Below are positions 8,610 to 16,732 of a stretch of DNA of 32,787 bases, piece after piece (position 1 is the first letter of the stretch; each line of letters begins with the position of its first letter). This DNA is from CAZEFK01 sp964511405 (GTDB taxonomy: Bacteria; Pseudomonadota; Alphaproteobacteria; Elsterales; Elsteraceae), in NCBI GenBank assembly GCA_964511405.1, contig CAZEFK010000068.1:1-32787 (forward strand), written 5' to 3'. The notes beneath the pieces were generated by a model that had not been told where the DNA came from, ran no database searches, and saw nothing but the letters and a program-made list of their open reading frames with translations. Made by a program: the position numbers and the translations under genes.

Positions 8610-9323
8610 ATGTCCTCCGACCTGATCGTTCGACGCAAGCTGTCCGACGAGGTGTTCGATCGCCTCAAGGCGATGATCACCAGTGGCGAGCTGCAGCCCG
8701 GCGACGCCATGCCGTCCGAGCGCGACCTGATGGAGCGCTACGGCGTCGGCCGGCCGGCCATCCGCGAGGCCATGCAGGCGCTGGCCAATCTCGGGCTGAT
8801 CGCGATCAGCCACGGCGAGCGCGCGCGGGTGTGCGAGCTGACCCCGCGCGCGCTGTTCCACCAGGTCGACACGGTCGCCCAGCTGATGCTGTCGACCTCA
8901 CCGCGGTCGCTGGAACACCTCAAGGAAGCGCGGCTGTTCTTCGAACGCGGCATGGTGCGCGAGGCGGCGGCCAAGGCCACCGACGCCGACGTCGAGCGGC
9001 TGCGCCTGACCTTGGAGCAGCAGCGGCGCAACCTGGGCAACGCCCAGGCCTTCATGGAGGCCGACATGCGGCTGCACCGGCAGATCGCCGCGCTCTCCGG
9101 CAACCCGCTGTTCGAAGCGGTCAGCGAAGCCATGCTCAACTGGCTGCGTGCCTACCACACCGAACTGCTGATCTGGTCGGGCAAGGAGACCTACACGCTC
9201 GCCGAGCACGCCCGCATCATCGACGCCATCGCCGCCCACGACCCGGATGCCGCCGAGGCCGTGATGGTCGAGCATCTGAAGCGGTCGAGCGCGCTCTACA
9301 GCCACCCGGCGCCGGGGGGCTGA
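8610..9323 (+). CDS. GntR-family (FadR/FCD subfamily) transcriptional regulator, NanR-like
   Basis: 237 residues, standard for the subfamily. Winged helix-turn-helix at about residues 10-75 (LSDEVFDRLKAMITSGELQPG, PSERDLMERYGVGRPAIREAM, ending LIAISHGERARV). The all-helical FCD effector domain at about 85-230 contains EADMRLHRQIAALSGNP, and conserved His residues in the last helices are probable metal or ligand contacts. The phrases GRPAIREAMQAL and GERARV resemble E. coli NanR, whose operator is built of GGTATA repeats; such a core is present in its own divergent control region and in that of the other catabolic operon. AGGGG sits 8 bases before the ATG. Likely an effector-responsive repressor of both operons, with a pathway intermediate as inducer (inference). 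Confidence 0.9.
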   Translation: MSSDLIVRRKLSDEVFDRLKAMITSGELQPGDAMPSERDLMERYGVGRPAIREAMQALANLGLIAISHGERARVCELTPRALFHQVDTVAQLMLSTSPRSLEHLKEARLFFERGMVREAAAKATDADVERLRLTLEQQRRNLGNAQAFMEADMRLHRQIAALSGNPLFEAVSEAMLNWLRAYHTELLIWSGKETYTLAEHARIIDAIAAHDPDAAEAVMVEHLKRSSALYSHPAPGG

Positions 9324-9339
9324 CCGGCGGCCGGTCAGC
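9319..9339. terminator. Perfect 21-bp palindrome spanning both stop codons of convergent genes
   Basis: Bases pair symmetrically around 9329, with ten matching pairs from 9319/9339 inward. The left half contains the gntR stop TGA (9321-9323) and the right half the histidine-kinase stop (9337-9335). A GC-rich hairpin would form in either transcript, so it is a plausible bidirectional terminator or mRNA 3'-end stabiliser; no T-run follows on either side. Confidence 0.5.
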
Positions 9340-10999
9340 GGACCTCCAGCGCCGCCGCCTCGTCGGCATCCTGCAGCGGCAGGCGGAAGAAGAACCGGGT
9401 GCCGACGCCGACCTCGCTGTCGAAGTCGATCAGGCCACCATGATTGTCGACCACGATCTTCTGGCAGATCGCCAGTCCCTGGCCGGTCCCGGTGCCGACC
9501 GGCTTGGTGGTGAAGAACAGGTCCCACACCCGATGCCGGTTCTCGGGTGGGATGCCGATGCCGGAATCGGCGATGCTGAACTCCACCATCCCGCCGGCCA
9601 GGCGGCACCCGATGGCGGCCTGACCGCGGCCGGACACCCCCTTCTGCTCGATCGCCTGCACCGCATTGACCAGCAGCGCGATCAGCACCTGCTCGATCTC
9701 GGCCGGCCGGCACGGCACGTCCGGCAGGTCGGCCTCGGTCTCCACCGTCAGCTCGCAAACCGGCTTCCAGGCGTTGCGGCACATCGTGATCGCGGTCTGG
9801 ATCAGGTCGGCGGGCCGGGCCGGGCACTTCGCCGCCGTCTCGGGATGCGAGAACAGCTTGACCGATTTCACGATCGCCCCGATCCGATGGATCCCGTCGA
9901 GCGACTGCGAGACCGCGCACTGCATCTCGCCGGTCAGCTCCTCGAACTCGGCGGATACCGGCTCCGCCGGGACCGGCCGGGCCGATTCGAGCAGCTCGTC
10001 CAGCGCCTGGCCCATGAAGCGCAGATTGTCGCCGATGAACTGCGCGGGCGTATTGATCTCATGCGCCATGCCCGCCGCCAGCGTGCCGAGGGTGGCCATC
10101 TTCTCCGCCCGCAACAGCCGGTCCTGGGCCTGGCGCAAGGACTCGATCGACGCCTCCAAGGCCGCGGTGCGGGCCGCCACCCGGTCGCCGAGCTCGTGAT
10201 TGGCCCGATCCACGGCCTGGAACGCCGATGCCAGGTTCCAGTGCATGACATTGATCGAATGGGCCAGGGTATCCAGGACATCCGGCTCGTGGCGCGTCGG
10301 GCGCGCCAGCGCCAGGCTGCCCGGCTCGGGCGCGCGGGGGTCCAGCCCCCGCGTATACCCGGCGATCCGATCGAGATGGAGGCTCATCCGGTTGCGCACG
10401 AGCACCAGGGCGAAGGCCGCCACCAGCATCGTCTTCAGGGCGTTGCCCAGCAGGATCAAGCAGAGCTGCTGGGCCGAATGGGCGTAGATGCCGTCGAGGC
10501 CGGCGACGATCTCAAGCTCGCCCAACGGCGTCGCGGGCCCGCGGACCAGCGGGATCCGCATCCGTTCCGTAAAGCGCGACGCCACCGACCCGGCCTGCCA
10601 GATCTGGGAGGGCGCCTTGCCGATCGCCCGGATGCGGACCTGCTCGATGTCGGGCAGCCGGGCGATGCCGTCGATCTCCACCTGCACCGCCTCACCGTCG
10701 AAGTTCCACAGGCTGGCGGTCAGGTTCGGCGCGTGGGACAGGGTGATCTCGGCGAAGCGCCGCGACAGGCCGGTCAGGCCGGACTGCACGTCGTAATAGG
10801 TCTGGACCGCCGTCGTGATGCAGGTGACCAGACTGGAAAACAGCAGGATCGGATAGATCAGCTTCCGTTCCAGCGCCCCGCGGCCAAGGACCAGGTCGCG
10901 ACAGCGGCGCAGCCGGACCGACAGCGCCGACGCCGACAGTCCGGCCGCCGATGCATCCGTGGCGAGCACGGCCGGATCGGTGCGGTCATCGCCGGTCAT
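9335..10999 (-). CDS. Membrane sensor histidine kinase, orphan
   Basis: 554 residues from ATG 10999. Transmembrane helices at about 47-66 (LIYPILLFSSLVTCITTAV) and 179-202 (LCLILLGNALKTMLVAAFAL) enclose a periplasmic sensor domain of about 110 residues. A cytoplasmic coiled stretch (ARTAALEASIESLRQAQDRL) leads into the phosphoacceptor H-box GMAHEINTPAQFI (His313), then an N-box (LLVNAVQAIEQKG), G1 (DSGIGIPPEN), F-box (VWDLFFTTKP) and G2 (GTGTGQGLAICQKI). Autophosphorylating kinase of the HisKA/HATPase_c type. No response-regulator gene is visible in the window. The start is uncertain: ATG 10999 has a weak Shine-Dalgarno sequence but follows a short ORF by one base; an in-frame GTG at 11059 would add 20 residues. 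It lies downstream of apnL on the same strand after a 220-bp gap. Confidence 0.9.
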   Translation of the reverse strand: MTGDDRTDPAVLATDASAAGLSASALSVRLRRCRDLVLGRGALERKLIYPILLFSSLVTCITTAVQTYYDVQSGLTGLSRRFAEITLSHAPNLTASLWNFDGEAVQVEIDGIARLPDIEQVRIRAIGKAPSQIWQAGSVASRFTERMRIPLVRGPATPLGELEIVAGLDGIYAHSAQQLCLILLGNALKTMLVAAFALVLVRNRMSLHLDRIAGYTRGLDPRAPEPGSLALARPTRHEPDVLDTLAHSINVMHWNLASAFQAVDRANHELGDRVAARTAALEASIESLRQAQDRLLRAEKMATLGTLAAGMAHEINTPAQFIGDNLRFMGQALDELLESARPVPAEPVSAEFEELTGEMQCAVSQSLDGIHRIGAIVKSVKLFSHPETAAKCPARPADLIQTAITMCRNAWKPVCELTVETEADLPDVPCRPAEIEQVLIALLVNAVQAIEQKGVSGRGQAAIGCRLAGGMVEFSIADSGIGIPPENRHRVWDLFFTTKPVGTGTGQGLAICQKIVVDNHGGLIDFDSEVGVGTRFFFRLPLQDADEAAALEVR

Positions 11000-11000
11000 G

Positions 11001-11066
11001 CTAGAGCCCGTCACAGCAGCACAGCCAGGCCGGTTGCCGGCAGCGCGCGCGCAATGCACAGCCCAT
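11001..11066 (-). CDS. Possible 21-codon Cys-rich leader ORF upstream of the histidine kinase
   Basis: ATG at 11066 is preceded by a good GAGGGGG about 5 bases upstream. The ORF has 21 codons and ends in TAG one base before the kinase ATG. Five codons are cysteine, including three in a row (codons 16-18, WLCCCDGL). Spacing and the Shine-Dalgarno sequence would couple its translation to the kinase. Short Cys-tract leaders upstream of regulated genes are known in other bacteria, but in GC-rich DNA a run of TGC-like codons can arise by chance. Confidence 0.3.
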   Translation of the reverse strand: MGCALRARCRQPAWLCCCDGL

Positions 11067-11147
11067 GACCGCCCCCTCGAAATCGCCGGTGGTCGGATCC
11101 GGTGAGATGATGGCCCGACAAACCTTAATGAGGGGTTAGGTCGACGG

Positions 11148-11166
11148 CAGCGACCCGTGGTCGCTG
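11148..11166 (-). terminator. 8-bp stem hairpin after the apnL-type gene
   Basis: CAGCGACC (11148-11155) and GGTCGCTG (11159-11166) form a perfect stem with a 3-base loop, 56 bases past the stop of the lactonase gene. No T-tract follows on the minus strand, so only a weak or Rho-assisted terminator is suggested. Confidence 0.3.
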
Positions 11167-11221
11167 ACCAACGGCGACGGCGGCCGGTCGGCCGGGGCCG
11201 AGACGATGCCGCCGCCCGCGG

Positions 11222-13099
11222 TCAGGCCAGCCGGGCGCAGCCATAGGGCGGCAGGACGGCTCCGGTCCAGGCCGCCAGAACCGCAGTGCCGTCCGGGCGA
11301 GCCGCCCCGACGGCACCCGTTCCGGCGCCGCCGCCCACGATCCGAATCGGCTGCCGGTCCGGCGTGAGGTTGGCCAGCCACAGCACCGGCCCCTCGGCGC
11401 CTTGCCCCGCCACCGCCAGCACCGCGTCGGGGCGGCTGGATCGGCAGGCCAGATGCGGCCGGCCGGCAAGCGCGGCCAGGCCGGCGGCCGCGTGGAACGC
11501 GGCGCGCGGCGCGTCTCCCTCCAGCACGCCGAACGGCCCGGTGAGGGCGGCCGGGGTCAGCAGATCGAGGCCGGCTTCGGCGACCGCGGCGGCATAGCCC
11601 ACCATCCAGGCCGCCGCGAACAGGCCGCGCTGGCGGGGGTCCTCGCGGGCCATCGCCAGGCGCCGGCGCCCGGGATTGTCGAAGGTCCGCGAGCCGTAGG
11701 GGTTCTGCCGCATGCCGATGGTCGCGGGGCCGATGCGGTAGGGCATGTCGCCGATGATCGCGCGCGTGGACCGCGTGATGAAGGGCAGTGCCTCCAGGGT
11801 CTGCATGACGCTGACATCGTCCGCGGCATGCACGATCGGGCAGGTGGCATGGGTGACGAAGTCCAGCAGCGCCAGCGGCGGCCGCTTGCGGTTGAGCTCG
11901 GTGAAATAGCTGAGCATGCCGCCGCCCAGCCGGACGCCGGGGAACGCCGCCCGCGCCGCGGCATAGACTGAAGCCAGCGGCGGGCAAGGCGGCCAGGCGC
12001 TGCCCGGCGGCGTCGATTGCCGATCCACCGCCGGCGAGACCACGACCGAATCCAGGGCCAGCCCGGCCGCGCGCACCTGCGCGGCAATCACCGCAAGCTC
12101 CGACTGCGGGTCGTCCCGCCCCGGCACCACGCATTCCAGCGCGACCTCGGCCCGGATCAGTCGCGTCAGCCGGGCGAAGCCGGTGAGCGCGGCCGCGCCG
12201 TGGCCCGCCGTCGGGTCGAAGTGGCAGAGCAGCGCCTGCGGCCCGAGCTCGGCCAGGCGCGCGGCCTGGGCCGCGGTCGCGGCGGTCTCCTCGGGCGTGA
12301 TCGCGAGGCCGATGCGCGGCAGCGTCCCAGCCGCCGGGCCCAGCGACACGGTCACCGGCTCCGGCGCCGAGATCGGGGCGGGCCGGCGCGACCGACGGTC
12401 GGTGATGACCAGCGACACCCGCTGCGCAAAAGTCCGGCCGCCCGGCAGCCGGTAGGGCCAGGGCAGCGCCAGCGGCCGAACATAGGTCTTATAGGAGGCG
12501 TCGGACCAGGCGCGCTGGTCCTCCATCTCGAAAACGTCGCCCTCCAGCCGGCAGGTCGCCTCGACGCCGTCGGTGACGGTGTGGCCAAGGGCGCGAATCG
12601 CCTGGAACGGCTGCCAGGGTTCGATCAGCGCGGGAAAGCGCGCATGCTCGACCGTGCCGTCGACATGCTCGACCCGCGCCGGCTGTCCGGCCAGGCCGAT
12701 GATCGGATGCAGCACACAGAAGCCGCAGCGGTTGGTCACGAAATCGGAGTCGGGCCGCGCCGCCACCTCGAAGGTCAGCCCGTCCGGACACCCGGCCAGC
12801 GCGGCCTCATAGCGCAGCAGGGCGCCGGCCGGATCCTGGAGCCGCGCCCGCCAGCGCACCTGGAAGCCATTGGCCCCCTGGTCGATCGCCAGGTCTTCGA
12901 TGGTAGGATCGATGGTGCCCCAGTCGGCGTCCCGGACCACGTAGGCGACGGCGCGCAGCACGTCGATGCCGTCGTAGCGGATGCTGCGCAGGGCACCGGC
13001 GACCAGCTCGGCCGACAGGGGCCCCGCGGCCAGCCGGACGGGCTCGGGCACCGGCTCGTCGGTGCCGAACAGCGCCAATGCCGTCTCGCGCGGGGTCAT
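11222..13099 (-). CDS. apnL: Probable D-apionate lactonase
   Basis: 625 residues, no signal peptide. The N-terminal half is beta-rich and ends in FEMEDQRAWSDASYKTYVRP, a signature I associate with the ApnL family. The C-terminal half looks like a TIM-barrel (VVSPAVDRQSTPPGSAWP, GGGMLSYFTELNRKRPP, FVTHATCPIVHAADDVSVMQ, IGMRQNPYGSRT). In known apiose degraders this family hydrolyses D-apionolactone to D-apionate in the cytoplasm. ATG 13099 overlaps the stop of the preceding dehydrogenase gene (ATGA, 13096-13099), with GGAG just upstream. It is the last gene of the operon that also carries apnO- and apsD-type genes, which supports the role. Family recognition is from memory of conserved phrases, not from a search. 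Confidence 0.75.
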   Translation of the reverse strand: MTPRETALALFGTDEPVPEPVRLAAGPLSAELVAGALRSIRYDGIDVLRAVAYVVRDADWGTIDPTIEDLAIDQGANGFQVRWRARLQDPAGALLRYEAALAGCPDGLTFEVAARPDSDFVTNRCGFCVLHPIIGLAGQPARVEHVDGTVEHARFPALIEPWQPFQAIRALGHTVTDGVEATCRLEGDVFEMEDQRAWSDASYKTYVRPLALPWPYRLPGGRTFAQRVSLVITDRRSRRPAPISAPEPVTVSLGPAAGTLPRIGLAITPEETAATAAQAARLAELGPQALLCHFDPTAGHGAAALTGFARLTRLIRAEVALECVVPGRDDPQSELAVIAAQVRAAGLALDSVVVSPAVDRQSTPPGSAWPPCPPLASVYAAARAAFPGVRLGGGMLSYFTELNRKRPPLALLDFVTHATCPIVHAADDVSVMQTLEALPFITRSTRAIIGDMPYRIGPATIGMRQNPYGSRTFDNPGRRRLAMAREDPRQRGLFAAAWMVGYAAAVAEAGLDLLTPAALTGPFGVLEGDAPRAAFHAAAGLAALAGRPHLACRSSRPDAVLAVAGQGAEGPVLWLANLTPDRQPIRIVGGGAGTGAVGAARPDGTAVLAAWTGAVLPPYGCARLA

Positions 13100-14154
13100 G
13101 TCAGCTCCGCCAGCGCCACCGTGCGGCCGTCGGCGGCGCTCCGGTACGCCGCTTCGACCAGAGCCAGCGTCTGCAGGTTGTCGCGGCCGGAGGTCTCGGG
13201 CTCGAGGCCGCGGCGCAGGCACTCGATCCAATGGCGCTGGATCGCCAGCACGCTGGCCTGGATGCCGTGCCAGGGCCGCTCGGCCCAGGGCAGCAGCGCC
13301 GGCGCCACCGCCCGCCGCTCGGTGCCGGCGCGGCCGGTGACGGTCAGCCGGTACTGCCGGTCCAGCCGGATGGTGCCATCGGCGCCGTCGACCTCGACCA
13401 GGGTTTCGGGAAACGGCTCCTCGGCCAGGCGGGTGGCATAGGAGCAATCGACCACCGACGTGGCGTCGCCATGGTCGAGCAGCATGGTGGCGACGTCCTC
13501 GCCCCGGATCGCCGGGTTGACGCGGGCGGTGCGCGCCGTGACCGCGCGCGCACCGCCCAGCAGGAACCGCGCGATATCCAGGCTGTGGATGCCCAGGTCC
13601 TCGATGATGAAGCGGGCGCCCTCGGCCAGGTAGGGCTGGCCGGCGAACACGTCCCAGGCCGAGCGGAACGACACCCGGGCCCAGAACGGCCGGCCGATCC
13701 GGCCCTGGTCGATCGCCGCCCGGACGGCGCGGATCGGCGTCTGCCAGCGGAAGTTCTCATGCACCATCAGCGGCACGCCTGATGCGGCGCACGCTGCGAC
13801 CATGGCGCGGGCCTCGGCCAGGTCCCGGGCGAACGGCTTCTGGCAGATCGTCGCCACCCGGTGCCGCGCCGCCAGCTCGACCAGCGCGCGGTGGCTGGCG
13901 ACCGTGGTCGCGATGTCGACAAAATCGAGCGCCTCGTGTGCCAGCAGCTCGGCCGCGTCGGCATAGGGCGTGCCGCCGAAGCGCGCCGCGGCGGCGGCCA
14001 GCCGATCGGGGTCGCGGTCGCACAGCGCCACGATCTCGACGCCGGGAATGTCCCGCCAGGCATGGAGGTGGTTGGCCGCGAAGAAGCCGCAGCCGATCAC
14101 GGCGCCGCGCAGGACGGCAGAGCCGCCCGTGGCGGCATCGCCGCCCGTGGTCAT
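13096..14154 (-). CDS. apsD: Gfo/Idh/MocA family dehydrogenase, probable D-apiose dehydrogenase
   Basis: 352 residues. The N-terminal Rossmann fold has the dinucleotide motif VIGCGFFAANHLHAW (about residues 19-33) followed by ALCDRDPDR, the acidic turn selecting NAD. The EKP motif of the family appears as CQKPFARDLAEA, with Gln in place of Glu. The catalytic region includes HENFRWQTP and EDLGIHSLDIARFLLGG (the conserved His follows Gly-Ile). Expected reaction: NAD-dependent oxidation of D-apiose to apionolactone, the first step of the oxidative apiose route. ATG 14154 overlaps the permease stop (14151-14154) and its own stop overlaps the lactonase start, so oxidation and lactone opening are translationally linked. 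Substrate assignment rests on this context; the family has many sugar substrates. Confidence 0.75.
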   Translation of the reverse strand: MTTGGDAATGGSAVLRGAVIGCGFFAANHLHAWRDIPGVEIVALCDRDPDRLAAAAARFGGTPYADAAELLAHEALDFVDIATTVASHRALVELAARHRVATICQKPFARDLAEARAMVAACAASGVPLMVHENFRWQTPIRAVRAAIDQGRIGRPFWARVSFRSAWDVFAGQPYLAEGARFIIEDLGIHSLDIARFLLGGARAVTARTARVNPAIRGEDVATMLLDHGDATSVVDCSYATRLAEEPFPETLVEVDGADGTIRLDRQYRLTVTGRAGTERRAVAPALLPWAERPWHGIQASVLAIQRHWIECLRRGLEPETSGRDNLQTLALVEAAYRSAADGRTVALAELT

Positions 14155-15218
14155 GCCGCCCGCGCCATGCGCCGGAGCGCGACGCGCTGCTGCAGCCGCT
14201 GCTGGGCCTGGTCGACGACCACCGCGGCGATGATCACGACGCCCTTGATCACGGTCTGCCAGAACGAGCCGACGCCCATCATCACCAGGCCGTCGGACAA
14301 GATGCCGATGACGAAGGCGCCGGCCACGGTGCCGGCGACGGTGCCGCGGCCGCCCGACATCGACGTGCCGCCCAGCACCGCGGCGGCGATGGCGTTCAGC
14401 TCGAAGCTCTCGCCGGTGGCGGGATGCGCCGCCATCAGCTCCGAGGCGATGATCAGCCCGACGATGGCGGCGCAGAAGCCCGAGAACACGTAGACGAACA
14501 GCTTGACCCGGGCGACCCGGATGCCGGACAGCGCGGCGGCGCGCTCGTTGCCGCCGACGGCGAAGATGTGGCGGCCGAGCGGCGTGCGCGCCGCCAGGTA
14601 GGCCGCGGCCGCCGCCAGCACCGCCAGCAGCCACACCGCCACCGGCAGCCCCAGCAGCCGCCCGGCGCCCAGCACGCCGAAACCGGTGGTGCCGAAGTCG
14701 GGGTTGCCGACCAGGTTCGGGAAGGTCGCGCCGTCCGACGACAGCAGCGCCAGGCCGCGCGCGACATAGAGGGTGCCCAGCGTGGCGATGAACGGCGCGA
14801 CGTTGAGCCGGGTCACCAGCAGTCCGTTGACCGCGCCGATGGCGACGCCCAGCCCCAGCGTGATCAGGATGATCTCGGTCAGATTGAAATAGACCGTGTA
14901 GCCGATCGGCAGCTCGATCCCGTGCAGGATCAACCCGCCGGCCACCATGCCGGCCAGACCGACGATCGAGCCGACCGACAGGTCGATGCCCCCCGCGATG
15001 ATCACGAAGGTCATGCCGATCGCCAGGAAGGCGTTGAGCGCGACATGCTTGGCCACCAGGATCAGGTTGGCGGCCGACAGAAAGTTGGGGGCGGCGGCCG
15101 AGAACACCGCCAGCACCGCGATCAGGGCGATCGCGGTGCGGGCGCGCATCAGCGCGAGCGCCAGCGCGCCGCTGGCTCGGCGCTGCTGCGGAGCGGCGGC
15201 GTCGCGGGCGATCGTCAT
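14151..15218 (-). CDS. RbsC-type sugar ABC transporter permease
   Basis: 355-residue integral inner-membrane permease of the CUT2 class. Signature stretches: ALNAFLAIGMTFVIIAGGID and LSVGSIVGLAGM near residues 60-90, NVAPFIATLGTLYVARGL near 150, FAVGGNERAAALSGIRV near 220 and AAAVLGGTSMSGGRGTVAGT near 290. A basic, Gln-rich C-terminal tail (QAQQRLQQRVALRRM) is cytoplasmic. ATG 15218 overlaps the ATPase stop (15215-15218) and the gene's stop overlaps the dehydrogenase start. It forms a complete importer with the adjacent ATPase and the binding protein at 17387-18325; the ligand is probably D-apiose (inference from context). Confidence 0.93.
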   Translation of the reverse strand: MTIARDAAAPQQRRASGALALALMRARTAIALIAVLAVFSAAAPNFLSAANLILVAKHVALNAFLAIGMTFVIIAGGIDLSVGSIVGLAGMVAGGLILHGIELPIGYTVYFNLTEIILITLGLGVAIGAVNGLLVTRLNVAPFIATLGTLYVARGLALLSSDGATFPNLVGNPDFGTTGFGVLGAGRLLGLPVAVWLLAVLAAAAAYLAARTPLGRHIFAVGGNERAAALSGIRVARVKLFVYVFSGFCAAIVGLIIASELMAAHPATGESFELNAIAAAVLGGTSMSGGRGTVAGTVAGAFVIGILSDGLVMMGVGSFWQTVIKGVVIIAAVVVDQAQQRLQQRVALRRMARAA

Positions 15219-16729
15219 GCGTGCACTCCCAAGCCGGCGGCCGAGGCTGCGACCACCGCGGCCTCGGTCGCCTCGGCGCGGTCGAACAGGGCGGTCAGGC
15301 GGCCGGCGCTCATGACCGCGATGCGGTCGGACAACGCCATGACCTCGTCCAGGTCCGAGGTGGCGAACAGGATCGCCAGGCCTTCGGCCGCCAGCCGGCG
15401 CATGATGGCGAACAGCTCGGCCTTGGCGCCGACGTCGATGCCGCGGCTGGGCTCGTCCAGCAGCAGCACCTTGGGCCCGGTCATCAGCGCCTTGCCGATC
15501 ACCACCTTCTGCTGGTTGCCGCCGGACAGGGCGCCGACCTCGATGGCAGGATCGGCGACCTTGATGCCGAGGTCGCGGATGGCCCCGTCGACGGCCGCGG
15601 CCTCGGCCGCCGCCGGGACGTGGACCAGGCGGGCCAGCCGGCCGAGGCTGGCCAGGGTCAGGTTCTGGGCCACCGGCAGCGCCAGCACCAGCCCGTCGCG
15701 CTGGCGGTCCTCGGGCACCAGCGCGATGCCCCGGGCGATGCGCCCGGCGGCGTCGCGGGCGCGGACCGGGGCATCGTCGAGCAAGACGCGGCCGCCGGCA
15801 TGGGGGTGGAGGCCCAGAATGCACTCGAACAGCTCGGTGCGGCCGGCGCCCATCAGGCCGTAGAGGCCCAGCACCTCGCCCGCGCGCACCGCCAGCGAGA
15901 CATGGTCGACCAGCCAGCCGCCGGCCGGGCGCGGCAGCGCCACCGCCTCCAGCCGCAGCCGCTCGGGTCCCAGCGCATGCGCGATCGGCCGCGCGAAATC
16001 CTTGGCGGCCGAGCCGATCATGCGGGCGACGATCCAGGGCACGTCGACCTCGGCCATGGCGGCGCGCCCGGTCACGCGGCCGTCGCGCAGCACCGTGATG
16101 CGGTCGCCGATGCGGACCAGCTCGGCCAGGCGGTGGCTGATATAGACGATGGCGACGCCCTGTGCCCTGAGCTCGGCGATCAGGCGGAACAGCACCTCGA
16201 CTTCGGCGGCGCTCAGCGCCGAGGTCGGCTCGTCCAGGATCAGGATGCGCACGTCGGCGGCGACCGCCTTGGCGATCTCCACGATCTGCCGCTCGCCGAT
16301 GCTGAGGTCCTCGACCAGGGCAGCCGGATCGATGCCGGCCTCCAGGCGCGCGAGCAGCCCTCGGGCCTCGGCCTCCTGCCGGCCACGATCGATCCCGAGG
16401 GGCCCGACGATCTCGCGCGCCGCAAAGATATTCTCGGCGACCGACAGATTGGGGAACAGGTTCAGTTCCTGGAAGACCATGGCGATGCCGTGGCGGGCGG
16501 CCTCGGCCGGGCTGCCCAGCACGACCGGCCGGCCGTCGATCAGGATGCGGCCCTCGGTCGGCTGCTCGACCCCGGCGATGATCTTCATCAGCGTCGACTT
16601 GCCGGCGCCGTTCTCGCCGACCAGCACGTTGACGGCGCCGGCCTGGACGTCGAAGTCGGCATGGCGGACCGCGACGGTGCCGGCGTAGACCTTCGAGATG
16701 CCTTCCAGGCGCAGAACCGGCGCGGCCAT
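15215..16729 (-). CDS. RbsA-type sugar ABC transporter ATP-binding protein
   Basis: 504 residues with two nucleotide-binding domains, the normal size for the family. Domain 1: Walker A VGENGAGKSTLMK, signature LSIGERQ, Walker B ILILDEPTSALS, H-loop YISHRL. Domain 2: relaxed Walker A GLYGLMGAGRTEL, LVPEDRQRDGLV, signature LSGGNQQK, Walker B VLLLDEPSRGIDVG. Unlike the fused transporter ATPase at 4979-7429, both halves have full-length spacing and a catalytic Glu. ATG 16729 follows the DUF2291 gene stop by 3 bases, and its stop overlaps the permease start. Powers uptake through the adjacent permease. Confidence 0.95.
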   Translation of the reverse strand: MAAPVLRLEGISKVYAGTVAVRHADFDVQAGAVNVLVGENGAGKSTLMKIIAGVEQPTEGRILIDGRPVVLGSPAEAARHGIAMVFQELNLFPNLSVAENIFAAREIVGPLGIDRGRQEAEARGLLARLEAGIDPAALVEDLSIGERQIVEIAKAVAADVRILILDEPTSALSAAEVEVLFRLIAELRAQGVAIVYISHRLAELVRIGDRITVLRDGRVTGRAAMAEVDVPWIVARMIGSAAKDFARPIAHALGPERLRLEAVALPRPAGGWLVDHVSLAVRAGEVLGLYGLMGAGRTELFECILGLHPHAGGRVLLDDAPVRARDAAGRIARGIALVPEDRQRDGLVLALPVAQNLTLASLGRLARLVHVPAAAEAAAVDGAIRDLGIKVADPAIEVGALSGGNQQKVVIGKALMTGPKVLLLDEPSRGIDVGAKAELFAIMRRLAAEGLAILFATSDLDEVMALSDRIAVMSAGRLTALFDRAEATEAAVVAASAAGLGVHA

Positions 16730-16732
16730 GAC

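Noticed and set aside
11148..11166. Strong intrinsic terminator for operon A
   Set aside because: The stem is good but no T-run follows on the minus strand; kept only as a low-confidence hairpin.
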